64,000 nucleotides of DNA from Allantophomopsis cytisporea (lineage: Eukaryota > Ascomycota > Leotiomycetes > Phacidiales > Phacidiaceae), in NCBI GenBank assembly GCA_024752435.1, contig CP103038.1:1-64000 (forward strand), read 5' to 3'. The translations under genes and the position numbers were made by a program. Below are positions 53,009 to 64,000 of the stretch, in pieces. Each line of letters begins with the position of its first letter. Positions within the stretch are counted from its first letter, which is position 1. The notes beneath the pieces were generated by a model that saw only the letters and a list, made by a program, of their open reading frames with translations, had not been told where the DNA came from and ran no database searches.

Positions 53009-53078
53009 GTGCGTACAAGATTTGAACATGTATTATTTGTGTCCGTAGCACAATACTTTACCAATTAAGCTAACGCAC
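53009..53078 (-). tRNA. trnR: tRNA-Arg (ACG), second copy
   Basis: Same as 6801-6870. Confidence 0.88.
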
Positions 53079-53205
53079 TTTATATATAAACTTTTATATC
53101 TAGCCTACTCTTTACTGCGAAGCAGACTAAAGAGCAGGACTTATTACCAACCTACTTCCTATTAAAAGGATAAAAAAAAGAAAAAACTAAAAAAGAAATA
53201 AACTA

Positions 53206-53275
53206 GCCCTTAAGATGAATCGAACATCTATAAGAATATTAACAGTATTCGGCTCTACCGTTGAGCTATAAGAGC
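53206..53275 (-). tRNA. trnN: tRNA-Asn (GUU), second copy
   Basis: Same as 6998-7067. Confidence 0.9.
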
Positions 53276-53350
53276 TCTGTACACTTTATATAACTATATA
53301 TAAGGTATATATTCATTTACATTGTTTTTCTTATATAAAGATATAAGATT

Positions 53351-53434
53351 AGGAAACAAGAGATTCGAACTCTTAAAAGCGTATTGCTATTGAGTTTACA
53401 GCTCAACCCATCTTACCAATTATGGAAGTTTCCT
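53351..53434 (-). tRNA. trnY: tRNA-Tyr (GUA), second copy
   Basis: Same as 7143-7226. Confidence 0.9.
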
Positions 53435-53730
53435 TTATTTACTATTTAGATAGTAGGTAATGAAAGAAAAAAAAGAAAAAAAGCAACAAATAATAAAAAA
53501 AAAATTAGATAAACACCAGACTACCAAAAAGAAAGTATGTATATGTATATACATACCGATTTTTGGTGGCCCCCCCCATTTAGACTTATTCTTGTTTTCA
53601 CTGTAAATTAATTTTTTATCATTTAAATCCAAATAAAATCATGGCACTGTTATCCCGACACTTTTATTTCTTACATTAAAAGATCCAAATTCGTTTTTAA
53701 TGTTGTTGTTTGTTGTTGTTTGTTTCATTA

Positions 53731-53797
53731 GCCTATATCCGGATTCGAACCAGATTTAATGGATCTCTTTTAAAAGATCCCTGCCCTAAGCACAGAC
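53731..53797 (-). tRNA. tRNA-like element, second copy
   Basis: Same as 7521-7587, including the 8-nt anticodon-position loop. Confidence 0.35.
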
Positions 53798-53849
53798 TTA
53801 GATAAGACCCTGAAATTTCAGGTATCTTATCTTTTTTATTGTTAATGTT

Positions 53850-54286
53850 AATTAATCCCGTGCACGCTGTACAACATATTTTAGCATGCTAAATTCTAAT
53901 AACTTAAAATCTAGTTTAGCTAAGGATTGTATATACTAGTTTTTCAACCATATCGCATATACAATAATGTCTTATCTCTAAATTCTCAAAAAGAGGCTGA
54001 TCGTACCTTAAGCTTGCGCCAAATACTATGCGATCGATGTACTTTTATCCTATTAATATACCAATAGGAACTTAGCTGCGCGATTGTCCATTTTCTTTCG
54101 AAATATTGTTTGATTTTACCATACCACGAGTCATTACCTGTGCCATTTAAAAGTTACCTCTTAAACTTGGTTAAACAATCTTTAGGAGTTCCCCGCAATT
54201 TAGCATTTTTTCTTCTGGGGTCCTTGTGGGATATTCAATTACAATTTAATAAACCAGTACAAATAACAACAAAAAACTGGTTTAAA
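53850..54286 (-). other. Group I intron-like core behind rns, second copy
   Basis: Same as 7640-8074, apart from a two-base difference near 53955 (CATATCGCATATAC against CATATCATATAC). Confidence 0.5.
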
Positions 54287-55903
54287 TTGTACCCAAGAGA
54301 TAGCTAGAGGTTCACTCTAACTGAAACAAAACAAATTCCTAGTTTATTTATTTCTACTACACGAACCATATTTCGACTTAGCTCCAATTAAAGTCACACA
54401 TACGAAAACTCCCAAACTATAATCTGTAGATCTTTTTATCTACAATAAAAGATAATCGAGAGCCAAACTTATTGCACATACTTCTTTCGGCGCTTGACGA
54501 GTAGTTAGTACCCAGCTGAGATTAAATTCACCGTGATGTGGTGACTCACGATTACTAGTAATTCCTTATTCATGTAGTCGAGTTACAGACTACAATCCTT
54601 ATTTTATCCTACTTTTTGAGATTAGCTTAAATTCACATTTTGGCATCTCTTTGTATAGGAATATGTGGCACGTCTATAGCCCACAACATTCGGGCCATGA
54701 TGATTTGTCTTTATCCCTGCTATCAAATACCTATGTGGCGGCGTTCTGCTTTATAATACAAATTTAAAAATAAAGCAAGGGTTTACGTTAATTTTATGGA
54801 ACTAACCAAAATCTCACGACATTAACTTAAGACAACCGTGCAACGCTTGTATTATTTTAATTATAAAATAATATACAAATTGTGGTAAGGTTTTTCGAGA
54901 GCTATCGAATTAAATAACATACTTCACTACTGGTTTCAGAAACGGTCTAATGATTTTAATTCCTGCGTTGCCGCATTACTCTTAAGGTGGAATGCTTACA
55001 CTTTCATTTACAGATTAAAAATTAATTTAATTCACTTACTGATTAAATTAACAATCTAATCCGTGGCATTCATAATTCTCTGCTTGGACTACTAGGGTAT
55101 CTAATCCTTTTTGCGACCCAAGCCTTCGTCCCTCAACGTCAGTTTTTACATAGGAGGTTGCTTTCGCCGTTACCAGTCTTCACGGTATCAAAAAATATTA
55201 TCTTTACTCCATAAATACTCCCCTCCTCATATAAAACTCTAGTAAAACTGTACCCTGTTTTGGGCTAGTAATACCGTCTAGGTACCCTTTAAACCTAATG
55301 AAGATGAATAACACTAGTCTTCTACGTATTACCGCGACTGCTGGCACGTAATTTGGTCAAGACATATAGATAGAAAATTGTCATATTATCAGTATTCTAT
55401 CTAGAACTTTATTCAGCTAAACTGATCTAGCTTTGTTTATTGGCCTCTTTACCCAGCATAGCTGGATAAGAAGGTCACAAAGCTATTTACATTCTCCCAA
55501 ATTGCTGGTTCAGCCGTTAGGCTATTGACCAATATTCCTCACTGCTGTACTATACGTATTGGGGTTTTCTCAGACCCAATGTGGTTGATCGACCTCTCAG
55601 CCTCAACTACGGAGTTTTAAGCTAGTTAAGTCATTACCTTAACTACTACCTACCCGAGGTATTAATTGTCATCTAAAAGCGGAAGCTAGCTTCCTTTCAT
55701 TATAAGGGATTTTCCTCCTTACTTAAAGGCAGCCAAAATACCATTTACTCACCTGTACACCACTTCTAATTAATCTTGGCAGATTTTTCCCTTACATAGC
55801 AAGGGAAAAACCAAGCCACTAAAACTTAGACGTTCGATTAGCATGTGTCAAGCATTTGGACAGCGTTCATTCAGAGCCATCATCAAACTCAAGTTAATTT
55901 TTT
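54287..55903 (-). rRNA. rns: Small subunit ribosomal RNA, second copy
   Basis: Same gene as 8075-9690. Small differences occur near 54713 (one base fewer) and 55385 (two bases more), consistent with read noise. Confidence 0.94.
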
Positions 55904-56007
55904 ATTCTAATGGTATTTTTTTTTTATACCATTACTAATTTATATTAAGTAATTTATTATTAATAAAAATATTAACTGCTAATTAATATTAACTACAATA
56001 GAACCAA

Positions 56008-56113
56008 AACTACTTATTAAATTTCATCCTGCAAAGGCACCAGGGTAATCAGTTATACGAAAAAACCGAATTTTTTTAGGCATTCCTTGTAAATCAGATA
56101 AATGTGAGAAGAA
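56008..56113 (-). pseudogene. cox1 exon 11 fragment, second copy
   Basis: Same as 9795-9900. Confidence 0.85.
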
Positions 56114-56193
56114 AAGTGACATTTTATCTTCATAAACTGTTTTTTTTTTACAATGACCTATTACGTTGTAGCTCATCTCCACTACGTTTAAGT

Positions 56194-56258
56194 CTGGGTG
56201 CAGTATTTGCATTATTTAGTGCATGATACATCTGAATACCTAATATTTTAGGGTGAGC
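56194..56258 (+). pseudogene. cox1 exon 9 fragment, second copy
   Basis: Same as 9981-10045. Confidence 0.85.
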
Positions 56259-56468
56259 TTATAACAAAATGCCGTCTAAAGTACATACATAATGCCAGGT
56301 AGAGTGCATACAAAATGTCATTATTAAATGCATCTTTTATATTTTTACCCTCTACCTTTGCCTATGCATTTAAGCTGGAGGCGCCTCCAGCTTAACAGAA
56401 AGATAATAAATTTTCAATAAATTTAAACCAAAAAAGGCATATTACAAAAAACCTTTATATTGATTATA

Positions 56469-56693
56469 TTAAGCTACATATAATAATAAAAAAGCCATCA
56501 TTAAAGCAAATAAACCTGTAGCCTCTGCAAAGGCAAAACCTAAGATTGCATAAGAGAATAGTTGACCTCTTAATGATGGGTTTCTAGATACTCCTAAAAT
56601 TAATGCACCAAACACCACACCAATTCCTACACCTGCCCCAATTAATCCTGTTGTGGCTAATCCTGTACCAATTATTTTTGCTGCTTGTACCAT
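56469..56693 (-). CDS. atp9: ATP synthase subunit 9, second copy
   Basis: Identical 74-residue protein to 10256-10480. Confidence 0.98.
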   Translation of the reverse strand: MVQAAKIIGTGLATTGLIGAGVGIGVVFGALILGVSRNPSLRGQLFSYAILGFAFAEATGLFALMMAFLLLYVA

Positions 56694-56842
56694 TAAAAAA
56701 AAAAAAAATCATAATAATCGATTTTGTATTAAATTTAAATCTAATGAAGGCACAGACGGTGATTTTTCTCTTTAGCAAATAACTCCAGTAAATCACAGTT
56801 CATGCTTTTCATTAAAGTAATATAGATATCTATATAACATTA

Positions 56843-56910
56843 CGGGCAGTCGAATTCGAATCGACAAACTTTATTTGGAAGACAAATGGTTTACCATTAA
56901 CCTATGCCCG
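56843..56910 (-). tRNA. trnG: tRNA-Gly (UCC), copy A, second pass
   Basis: Same as 10631-10698. Confidence 0.92.
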
Positions 56911-57315
56911 TTCATTTAATTTAAAGGACCTGCATTGCAAGCCCAATGCTATAAACTATATCTATAAAGTCACAGTATATCTTTTAGATAAAAGATAGAT
57001 ATAATCCATAATACTATTTATTATTGACAACAGGGAATGTATACCCAAGCCTCCACTTCGTCAAGTATAACCTTACCTTTGCTTGCTTTTTTTTTTTTTT
57101 CGTGCCATTGCACGCACTTACTAGTACTCCCACTTACACCCTCTTCAAGTGAAGAGATGACGAATAAACGTACTCTTCATAAAGACAACCGATCTTATTT
57201 TTTATTTTAAAAAAGAAATAAAGGGATTGAATCATCCACTTTGTAATATTTAGTCCATGGTTTCGTTATATCATTTAAATTCAGTCTACCCGGGGGTGAG
57301 ATAAACTGCAAATTT

Positions 57316-57485
57316 AACTAAAGTATACATAAATGGAAAGTATATTTTCCCTTTATTAGAATTTATTTGATATGTCACATCCGTAACTTTGTAACTCGGT
57401 GAATTGTTTCTTGACTAATTGATCAGTTCTTACTTTACTTTATAATAGTTAGTTATTATAACACCTATACTAAATATTATTATAA
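57316..57485 (-). pseudogene. atp6 5' fragment, second copy
   Basis: Same as 11106-11275. Confidence 0.8.
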
Positions 57486-57517
57486 AGCTTAAATATAATA
57501 TAATATCAGTAAAAAAG

Positions 57518-57591
57518 AATTCCCATCCGAGACTTGAACTTGGATCCAGATATTAGAAGTATCTTGCTCTACCATTAAGCTAATGAGAGTT
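57518..57591 (-). tRNA. trnR: tRNA-Arg (UCU), second copy
   Basis: Same as 11307-11380. Confidence 0.88.
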
Positions 57592-59257
57592 ATTTTTTTT
57601 TTTAGAAGGGTTTTCTCAACGTAGCTGAAAATATACTTTATCAATTTAAAGTATTCAATGCTTTTATAAACATAGCTGGAATAAAAGTAATAACTTTATT
57701 AATTATTATTATCTGATTTCATTTTATAGCACGATCTCCACGAATTCTGTTTATTGATAGTAAAACTCTTGGTATATACAATAAAATTAATTAATGTACC
57801 GTAGTTTAATTAATACAGTTCCTGCGTAGTGATTGGGAGGGCTACTTACTTATGTAATAGGTTTTCATCTATAATGCATTCTTTTATATTTAACTGTGCA
57901 AATAGCATCGAAGGCTTATAAGATTGTTCAATAGTAAAGCTATCATTATTTAATGATTAAAATAAAGTAACCTTAGATTTTTCACATACAATCTAAATCA
58001 GAGTTATACAAAACATTTTAAGAATTACCTGTAAATTCGATAGCTTTTAGCGAAGTGGCAACCACTGAGTGAAAATCTATCTCATATATACAGTCTTTTT
58101 ACAAAAACTCTAACAGATAATATAATGAAATATAATATCATTCATATAAATAATTAGCCCACAATCATCACTACTAGGCTTCGCCTTTCGATAGTTGGGC
58201 CCATAAAAAGGGTATTTTTTTAGGCAGAAGGATGGTAATCTTGAACACTATACTTAAATAGATAAAGAAAGAATATATATTTTAAAAATATACTGTTAAT
58301 ATCATATACTTTATTAAATGAGTAATTACTTTCATTAATTGTAACATTACGTGATTCATCTTTAATCACTATACAGGGATTTTGTACACTATTAACTGAA
58401 AGAGGTCTGTCGGAAGCAAAATATCTAAAATATTTAGCGGAATTTTTACCTATACCAGATATAAAGTAGTAACCGTAACCCCTTTTTTAGGCTAGAATAA
58501 CCGCGAAGCTTACCTAAAGTTAGTGGGGCTACGCCTTATGAATTCTTTATTATCTTTTTCATTTTCAATTCTTGATTGTATCTGTATCAGTTGGTATCAT
58601 TTACAGCGAAACTGCACTTTTACCCATTAGCAAAATCGGTGATTTCATCTCTTATCTCTTTCCATGCTTTTTTGAAAAAAACTGGGGAAGCTTCCCTTAT
58701 TTTAGAATCACTCCCTAAAGTCAAGATAAAGCAAGGAAAATTGGAGATGATGATTAGTTTTATAGTTTTCTTACTTATTTTTTATCTTAAATAAAAAAAA
58801 AAAGAATTCCAAAACTTATCCCCATGTTTTCCCCCGCAGTTCTTTCCCTTACTTACAGTAAGGGAAAAAGATGGAAAACATGGAAGAATTTAATATAGTT
58901 TGGACACCTTTAAGCCGGTTCCTGTAAGAGTTATTAGTCTAAATTAAGGCTTAACATAGGCTTGTAGGTTAGCAATCATATCATACTAGTACATAATATA
59001 CCAGATTCCAGCAAAGCATCCTTAGAAAAAAAATAAATAAGGGAAGCATTGAAAGGCATACATATATATTTAGTTAAAAATATCTTTTCTATTTTCTGTT
59101 TAATACCAAAGTTTTTACTTTTGCACTCAGAATTTATGTGCATATGTCTAATAAGCGCCGGACTTTCCTGTGCTATATCTATATAATATAGCACTTATAC
59201 TCTTAGTGTCACAATATATAAAACATTAATATAAGTAGCCAACTGCTACTTAAAAAT

Positions 59258-59335
59258 GAGATACGGGGTAGTCGAACTCCGCTTTTTTTTATCTGCAATG
59301 AAAGTATATAACAATCTACTGTATATCACCATCCC
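59258..59335 (-). pseudogene. Degenerate tRNA-Cys-like element, second copy
   Basis: Same as 13050-13128, with a small T-run difference. Confidence 0.55.
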
Positions 59336-59417
59336 TTATATATTTTTTTATATAAAAGTATCTATAAGTGATATATTTATTTACGTGGTTTCATATAAAG
59401 ATATAAAATTTAATATT

Positions 59418-59485
59418 AGCCCCAGAGGGGCTCGAACCCTCGTAACGATGAAAACATTATGTCTTAACCATTTGACTATAAGGCC
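59418..59485 (-). tRNA. trnE: tRNA-Glu (UUC), second copy
   Basis: Same as 13211-13278. Confidence 0.9.
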
Positions 59486-59562
59486 TTATGTATTTAGGTT
59501 ATAATAGATTATAACCTAGCTACATAAGCACAATAAATTATAGACAACTAGACCCGGGGGGG

Positions 59563-59664
59563 GGCTATAATAAAGGCTAAAGGAATTAAACCTAAAAAGA
59601 AGAATATAATACCTGAAGCCATAATATTGTACGTGAAACCAGCTAAGATACTTAATAGCATGTA
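59563..59664 (-). pseudogene. atp6 3' exon fragment, second copy
   Basis: Same as 13356-13457. Confidence 0.92.
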
Positions 59665-59816
59665 TTAGAGCAATATAGTACTACCTTACTCTGTTAATAG
59701 TCAACATTCTATCTAGTATACCTCTTAGTTGAGTTTCGTATTGAGTATTTAAACTTCGTATAAGTCTTTCTTTTTCTTTTTTTTATGGTACAAGCAGCCA
59801 AAATAAAAAAAAAAAA

Positions 59817-60131
59817 TTAAGCCAACTCGAATTCAGCTTGTATACGTTTGTCGATACCACATTTTAAGTCTGAAATAACTCCTAATTTTCTACCCAGATT
59901 TTCTGCATCTGGGTGTTGTCTAGGAACTAGATAACTTGAACCTGATTCTAAAATACAACCATTATCTGTAATTAGACGCATAAATTGAGCGTCTAATTCA
60001 GCACATTTAGCCACTAAGTAATTTAGACTTTCTAAAAGATTGGCAACTTCTTGTAATAATTCTGTCATTGTCATGTTTAATTTATATAATATTCTATGCA
60101 ATACAGGTAAAAATACACTGTATAATGTCAT
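59817..60131 (-). CDS. Unknown 104-codon ORF behind atp6, second copy
   Basis: Same protein as 13606-13920. Agreement of both reads supports a real frame. Confidence 0.6.
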   Translation of the reverse strand: MTLYSVFLPVLHRILYKLNMTMTELLQEVANLLESLNYLVAKCAELDAQFMRLITDNGCILESGSSYLVPRQHPDAENLGRKLGVISDLKCGIDKRIQAEFELA

Positions 60132-60325
60132 AATTTTAGGACTACCGTAACAGTTAGGATAAGTTTAGAACATTCCGCTACCAATGAACCCTCATAGCAT
60201 TTATTGGATTATAAGCGTATTAAACGATAAATACCTAATGTTACGGTTTTTATGGTAAAACTAAACCAGATTTCCTTAACCAAGATCTAGTCCATTCTGG
60301 ATGCCACTCTAGATAGAACCTTTTA

Positions 60326-61906
60326 TTAGTGTAGATCTAATCCATCTTTTATGTAAGAAGAAGTTAAAACTACAAATACTTGTGCTTGTATAAAGGCAAT
60401 CCCTAATTCTAATCCAGAAAAGGCTATAATAAAGGCTAAAGGAATTAAACCTAAAAAGAAGAATATAATACCTGAAGTCATAATATTGTACGTGAAACCT
60501 GCTAAGATATTTAATAGCATGTGACCTGATAAACGTAATTCACAAATTTATCCTAATTTATTCCACCTTGTAAAGTTCATGTGATTAACCAAAGTAATCT
60601 TAAACTAATTTAAACAAATATATACCCTTAAAAGGTTTAGTTCTAGCTCCGCCCCCCATCTTTTCTCTATGAGAAAAGAAGGGGGGCGGGGCGTGGAACC
60701 AATGGATCCCCCTCCTTCGGAGGAGGGAATCCATTAGTTCTATTTTCTTTTAAGTATAAAGATATACACCAATAGAAGGGTATATTGTAACCTCCTTAGT
60801 TTCAACTATCCTTTATTTAAAGGTGTTTACAAGGCTACTCCACTATTAATGATATAATAGAATAGAGTGTATAAGTATATAAGTCCTTATACATAACCAT
60901 AATATGATGATTTACCAATAGCTCCCTTTAAATCTTTTTTTGCATGCAAAAAAGATACAAAGAAGGAGTAATATCATAAAATAAGGAAAGGCTATTGTGA
61001 TATCTTTAATCTTGAGTTACTTAATTTCTCCCAAGAACCGGTTTCCCGGCGACTAGAGTACACCTTATCATTATACTTAAAATAATGCTTTATAATTAAA
61101 CTTAATATAATGAAAGAACCGTCTACTCGTTGCTCTTTTACAGACAATGTCTGACTTAGATCCGCGATCACCCATTTCTATTGCTAGAATCTCTAATGAT
61201 ATTACTATACCCTGAGGCATTAATCAGGCCGGACAAGAAGTTTCCTTCTTATCTTTAGTTATTAGAGCTTTAGGGCTTCCCCGGAGTTTGGCTCTTTTAC
61301 ACATAAAGAGTGAAAAACCTACTCTCCTCTTAATATGTTTGCCGCTAATCTCAATCCAAGTGAGATGTTTCTAGCTAAGTATGAGATAAACTCGATTATA
61401 ACTAATAAAGGTAATAAGGCTAAAGGGCAACCAGCAGGTACTAGTAAAGAAAAGAATTCTAAACCGTGTTTTTGGAATCCTAAAAAAGTTGCACCTAAAA
61501 CGATAGTGAAACTAAGAGAAAAAGTTAACACAAAATGACTTGTAGATGCAAAACTGTACGGAACCAGACCTATCAAATTATTTATTAAAATAAAAATAAA
61601 TAAAGTATACATAAATGGAAAGTATATTTGTCCTTTATTAGGGTTTATTTGATTTGTTACAATACTATGAACAGTGGCATAGATCGTTTCTTGACTAATT
61701 GATCAATTATTACTTACTACTTTATTGTAATTAGTTGTTAAAACACTTAAACCGAATATTATAATACCGGCCATAGTTAAATACAACCCGATATTCGTTA
61801 ATGATAAGTGTAAATTGGCTAAGACAGGTGCATCTAAACTTAATAGGTTTCTTATTTCGAACTGATCCAAAGGACTAGTTATTTCTGTGAATAAATTATT
61901 TGTCAT
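60326..61906 (-). CDS. atp6: ATP synthase subunit 6, second copy, frame intact
   Basis: Exons 61335..61906 and 60326..60533 give 780 nt and 259 residues with no slip, which confirms the gene structure proposed at 14115-15695. The intron is 60534-61334. Confidence 0.96.
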
Positions 61907-62160
61907 GATATTTTTTTTTTATCTTACTGTGATTTTTGTTTAAAGATTGTTACAATAATAGAAAGCGAGATAAGGTATATGCTATTCTATTAATACTATT
62001 GGTTATACCAAGAATTTTTAGGGTTCTTTTTATTATTTTTTTTTTAGTCCCGGCCCCCCATCACATTGTGATGGGGGTTGTGACTGAGAGAAGCGCATGA
62101 AATAAAAAAAAAATTAATGAAAAAGAAATTATGCTTTTATTATACCATTATACCAAGTAA

Positions 62161-62307
62161 TTATAATTTACTTATAAATACACGAGTTAAAAATAAACGA
62201 ACAAATCTTGGTAATACATACTTTGAAAACACGTAGATCATTACTACAAGTAATATAAAAGCAAAAGTTACTTGATTAATAAAATAAAAAGGTACTAATT
62301 GAGGCAT
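62161..62307 (-). CDS. atp8: ATP synthase subunit 8, second copy
   Basis: Same 48-residue protein as 15953-16099. Confidence 0.96.
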   Translation of the reverse strand: MPQLVPFYFINQVTFAFILLVVMIYVFSKYVLPRFVRLFLTRVFISKL

Positions 62308-63250
62308 TTTAATTGTCTTTTTTTATTAAATGCTTTCATAGCAAAAACTATTACTTATGCACCATTATCACATTTACCTACTATGATTCGCTTTGTACAA
62401 ATATCCGTAGTTAAGGGTGAACCAAAAAAGAGGTTAAAAAAAATTATAAATGTTTAAAGGTTAATAAGATAATGAAAAGAAAAGATGTTCAGCATTATTT
62501 ACTATAGAAAAAAGTATTTCTACTGGAAAAGATATATTTTCCTATTATTTTTTTTAATGCTTTTGATTATTTTTATAACTAAAAATAATCAGAAGCACGC
62601 ATTAAAAAGGGAAGCGAGGACCTTACCATGTTTTTCAGAAGGTACCCTGCACAGGAAGAGCCTAAAAAAGGGTGTTTTTTTTGCATTTCCTTATTTTTTT
62701 TTTTATTATTAAAAATAATAAAAAAAAAATAAGTAGCTGAGCGTAAAAGTTATAAGTACTATATTTAAAGATATTGTAAGAAAACTATCTACTATGGTTA
62801 GATCTATATTTGTAAGATCTATGAGATTAGACAAATTTACTACCAGTAAATTTTAAATTAATACCTCTAAACATTAGTTCATAGTTTTCTTACTTATTTT
62901 TTATCTTAAATAAAAAAATAATTCCAAAACTTAGCCACCAAGGTGGCTGAACCTGCCCCCCCCCCTTTTTTTCATAAAGAAAAAAGGGGGGGGGGCAGGA
63001 AGCTTCCATTATTTAACATGACATTAGAGAAAGTCTTTATTGTATTTGTAAATACAATAGTATTACCTTGGTTAAACATAATAAACAGTACTTTTATAAA
63101 TATAGATCTCACCTATCGAACACTGTGTAGGATAAATCTTTAAATAAGCATGTGCAACATTATTTAACCTACAGCTTCATTCTCAATCTCCTACCATTAA
63201 AATAACAAAATTTCCTTTTACAGCTAATATTTTCCCCATAAATGGGGAAA

Positions 63251-63294
63251 GAAGGAGTGCGCAGCTTGGTTTAAACCAAGCTGCGCACTCCTTC
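63251..63294. repeat. Perfect 44-base palindrome, second copy
   Basis: Identical to 17040-17083. Confidence 0.85.
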
Positions 63295-63538
63295 GGTGAA
63301 TAAAATTTAAAAATATTTAGTATAGAATGACCTAGATATTAAAACAAATCTGGGTTATTTTATAGAAAATGACATGCTGTACTAACCTCTTTTCTAGATA
63401 GATTCAAGATGGGCATTAACCAAGCCTTCACTACCGCAGATGTTAATATAACTTGATCAAGAGTCAGCATAGCAGGGTTTAATCATTTTTTTTTTATTAC
63501 AGCTATGCGTCGAAAAAAAAAACAGAAAGATCAGGAAC

Positions 63539-64000
63539 TTATGGAGAATTATAGATTAAAGTTGAAACTGAGTAATGTAAACCATCTAATATTGGGGCAG
63601 GGTATATACCTAGTACAACCGTGAATGTTACTAATATAAATAACAATAAGAATTCTCTCTTGTTCAAGTCAGGAATGTTAGCAGATATATGTTTAGAAAG
63701 AACACCACCAAACGCTATTCTATTATATAAAAAGATAGTATATGCAGCTGAAAATACTATAGAAGAACTAGCTAAAAAACCTAATAAAGGTAATCTCTCG
63801 AAAGCTCCGCATAGTGATAAAAATTCACCCACGAAATTTAAAGTTAACGGTGTTCCCATATTACCTAAACATAGTATAAAGAATAAGATAGAGAAAAGAG
63901 GCATTATTTGTGTCATTCCTCTATAGTACGTTATTAATCTAGTATGTGTTCTGTCATATAAAATACCACCCGCACATATAAATAATCCTGGAGATACTAG
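63539..64000 (-). CDS. nad4: NADH dehydrogenase subunit 4, second copy, 5' end beyond the window
   Basis: C-terminal 153 codons of nad4 with the stop at 63539. The start would lie about 1 kb past the window end. Same sequence as 17328-17789. Confidence 0.96.
   Translation of the reverse strand, partial: LVSPGLFICAGGILYDRTHTRLITYYRGMTQIMPLFSILFFILCLGNMGTPLTLNFVGEFLSLCGAFERLPLLGFLASSSIVFSAAYTIFLYNRIAFGGVLSKHISANIPDLNKREFLLLFILVTFTVVLGIYPAPILDGLHYSVSTLIYNSP

Larger units (their letters stand above)
46199..64000. repeat. Second copy of the repeated part of the 46.2 kb unit
   Basis: Counterpart of 1-17789, about 13 bases longer in total because of small indels. Where the copies differ, this one more often keeps reading frames open. 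Examples are the cox3 intron-2 endonuclease, the ORF behind nad6 and atp6 exon 1. The join near 46199 falls inside a cox3 intron ORF that stays in frame across it, so nothing suggests an artificial junction. Confidence 0.95.

Overview
The window is fungal mitochondrial DNA, most likely from a filamentous ascomycete (Pezizomycotina). Evidence: it is very AT-rich; TGA must be read as tryptophan in nad6, atp6, cox1, cox3 and nad4; genes are nearly all on the minus strand; cox1 and cox3 match the ascomycete forms; and there is a dense load of group I introns with LAGLIDADG and GIY-YIG homing-endonuclease ORFs. I cannot name genus or class.

The window is one unit of about 46.2 kb read round and then again. 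Positions 1-17789 return as 46199-64000, differing almost only by 1-3 base indels, mostly in homopolymers. cox3 reads without a break across the join near 46199. This is what a circular (or head-to-tail) molecule looks like in a long-read contig, and it means single-base frameshifts in ORFs should not be over-read.

Layout on the minus strand, in transcription order from the top of one unit: cox3 (50558 to 42506, five exons, four introns, one composite); a repeat-rich ORF of about 530 codons 5 nt behind cox3; trnK, trnG, trnD, trnS; cox1 (39942 to 25266, eleven exons, ten introns, two exons of only 22 and 19 nt); a 139-codon ORF overlapping the cox1 stop; trnC; nad1 (three exons); nad4; atp8; atp6 (one intron); a 104-codon ORF; trnE; trnR; trnG (second copy); atp9; rns with a group I-like element behind it; trnY, trnN, trnR, nad6, a membrane ORF, trnV, then cox3 again.

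What is absent matters: the closed unit shows no rnl, cob, cox2, nad2, nad3, nad4L, nad5 or rps3, and only about a dozen tRNAs. The unit cannot be a whole fungal mitogenome; it is either one chromosome of a multipartite mitogenome or a subgenomic circle. Other themes: scraps of cox1, atp6 and atp9 lie outside their genes, several next to unknown ORFs that sit directly behind core genes; one intron core is shared by cox3, atp6 and cox1; and palindromic hairpin elements are scattered in spacers, rns and endonuclease ORFs.
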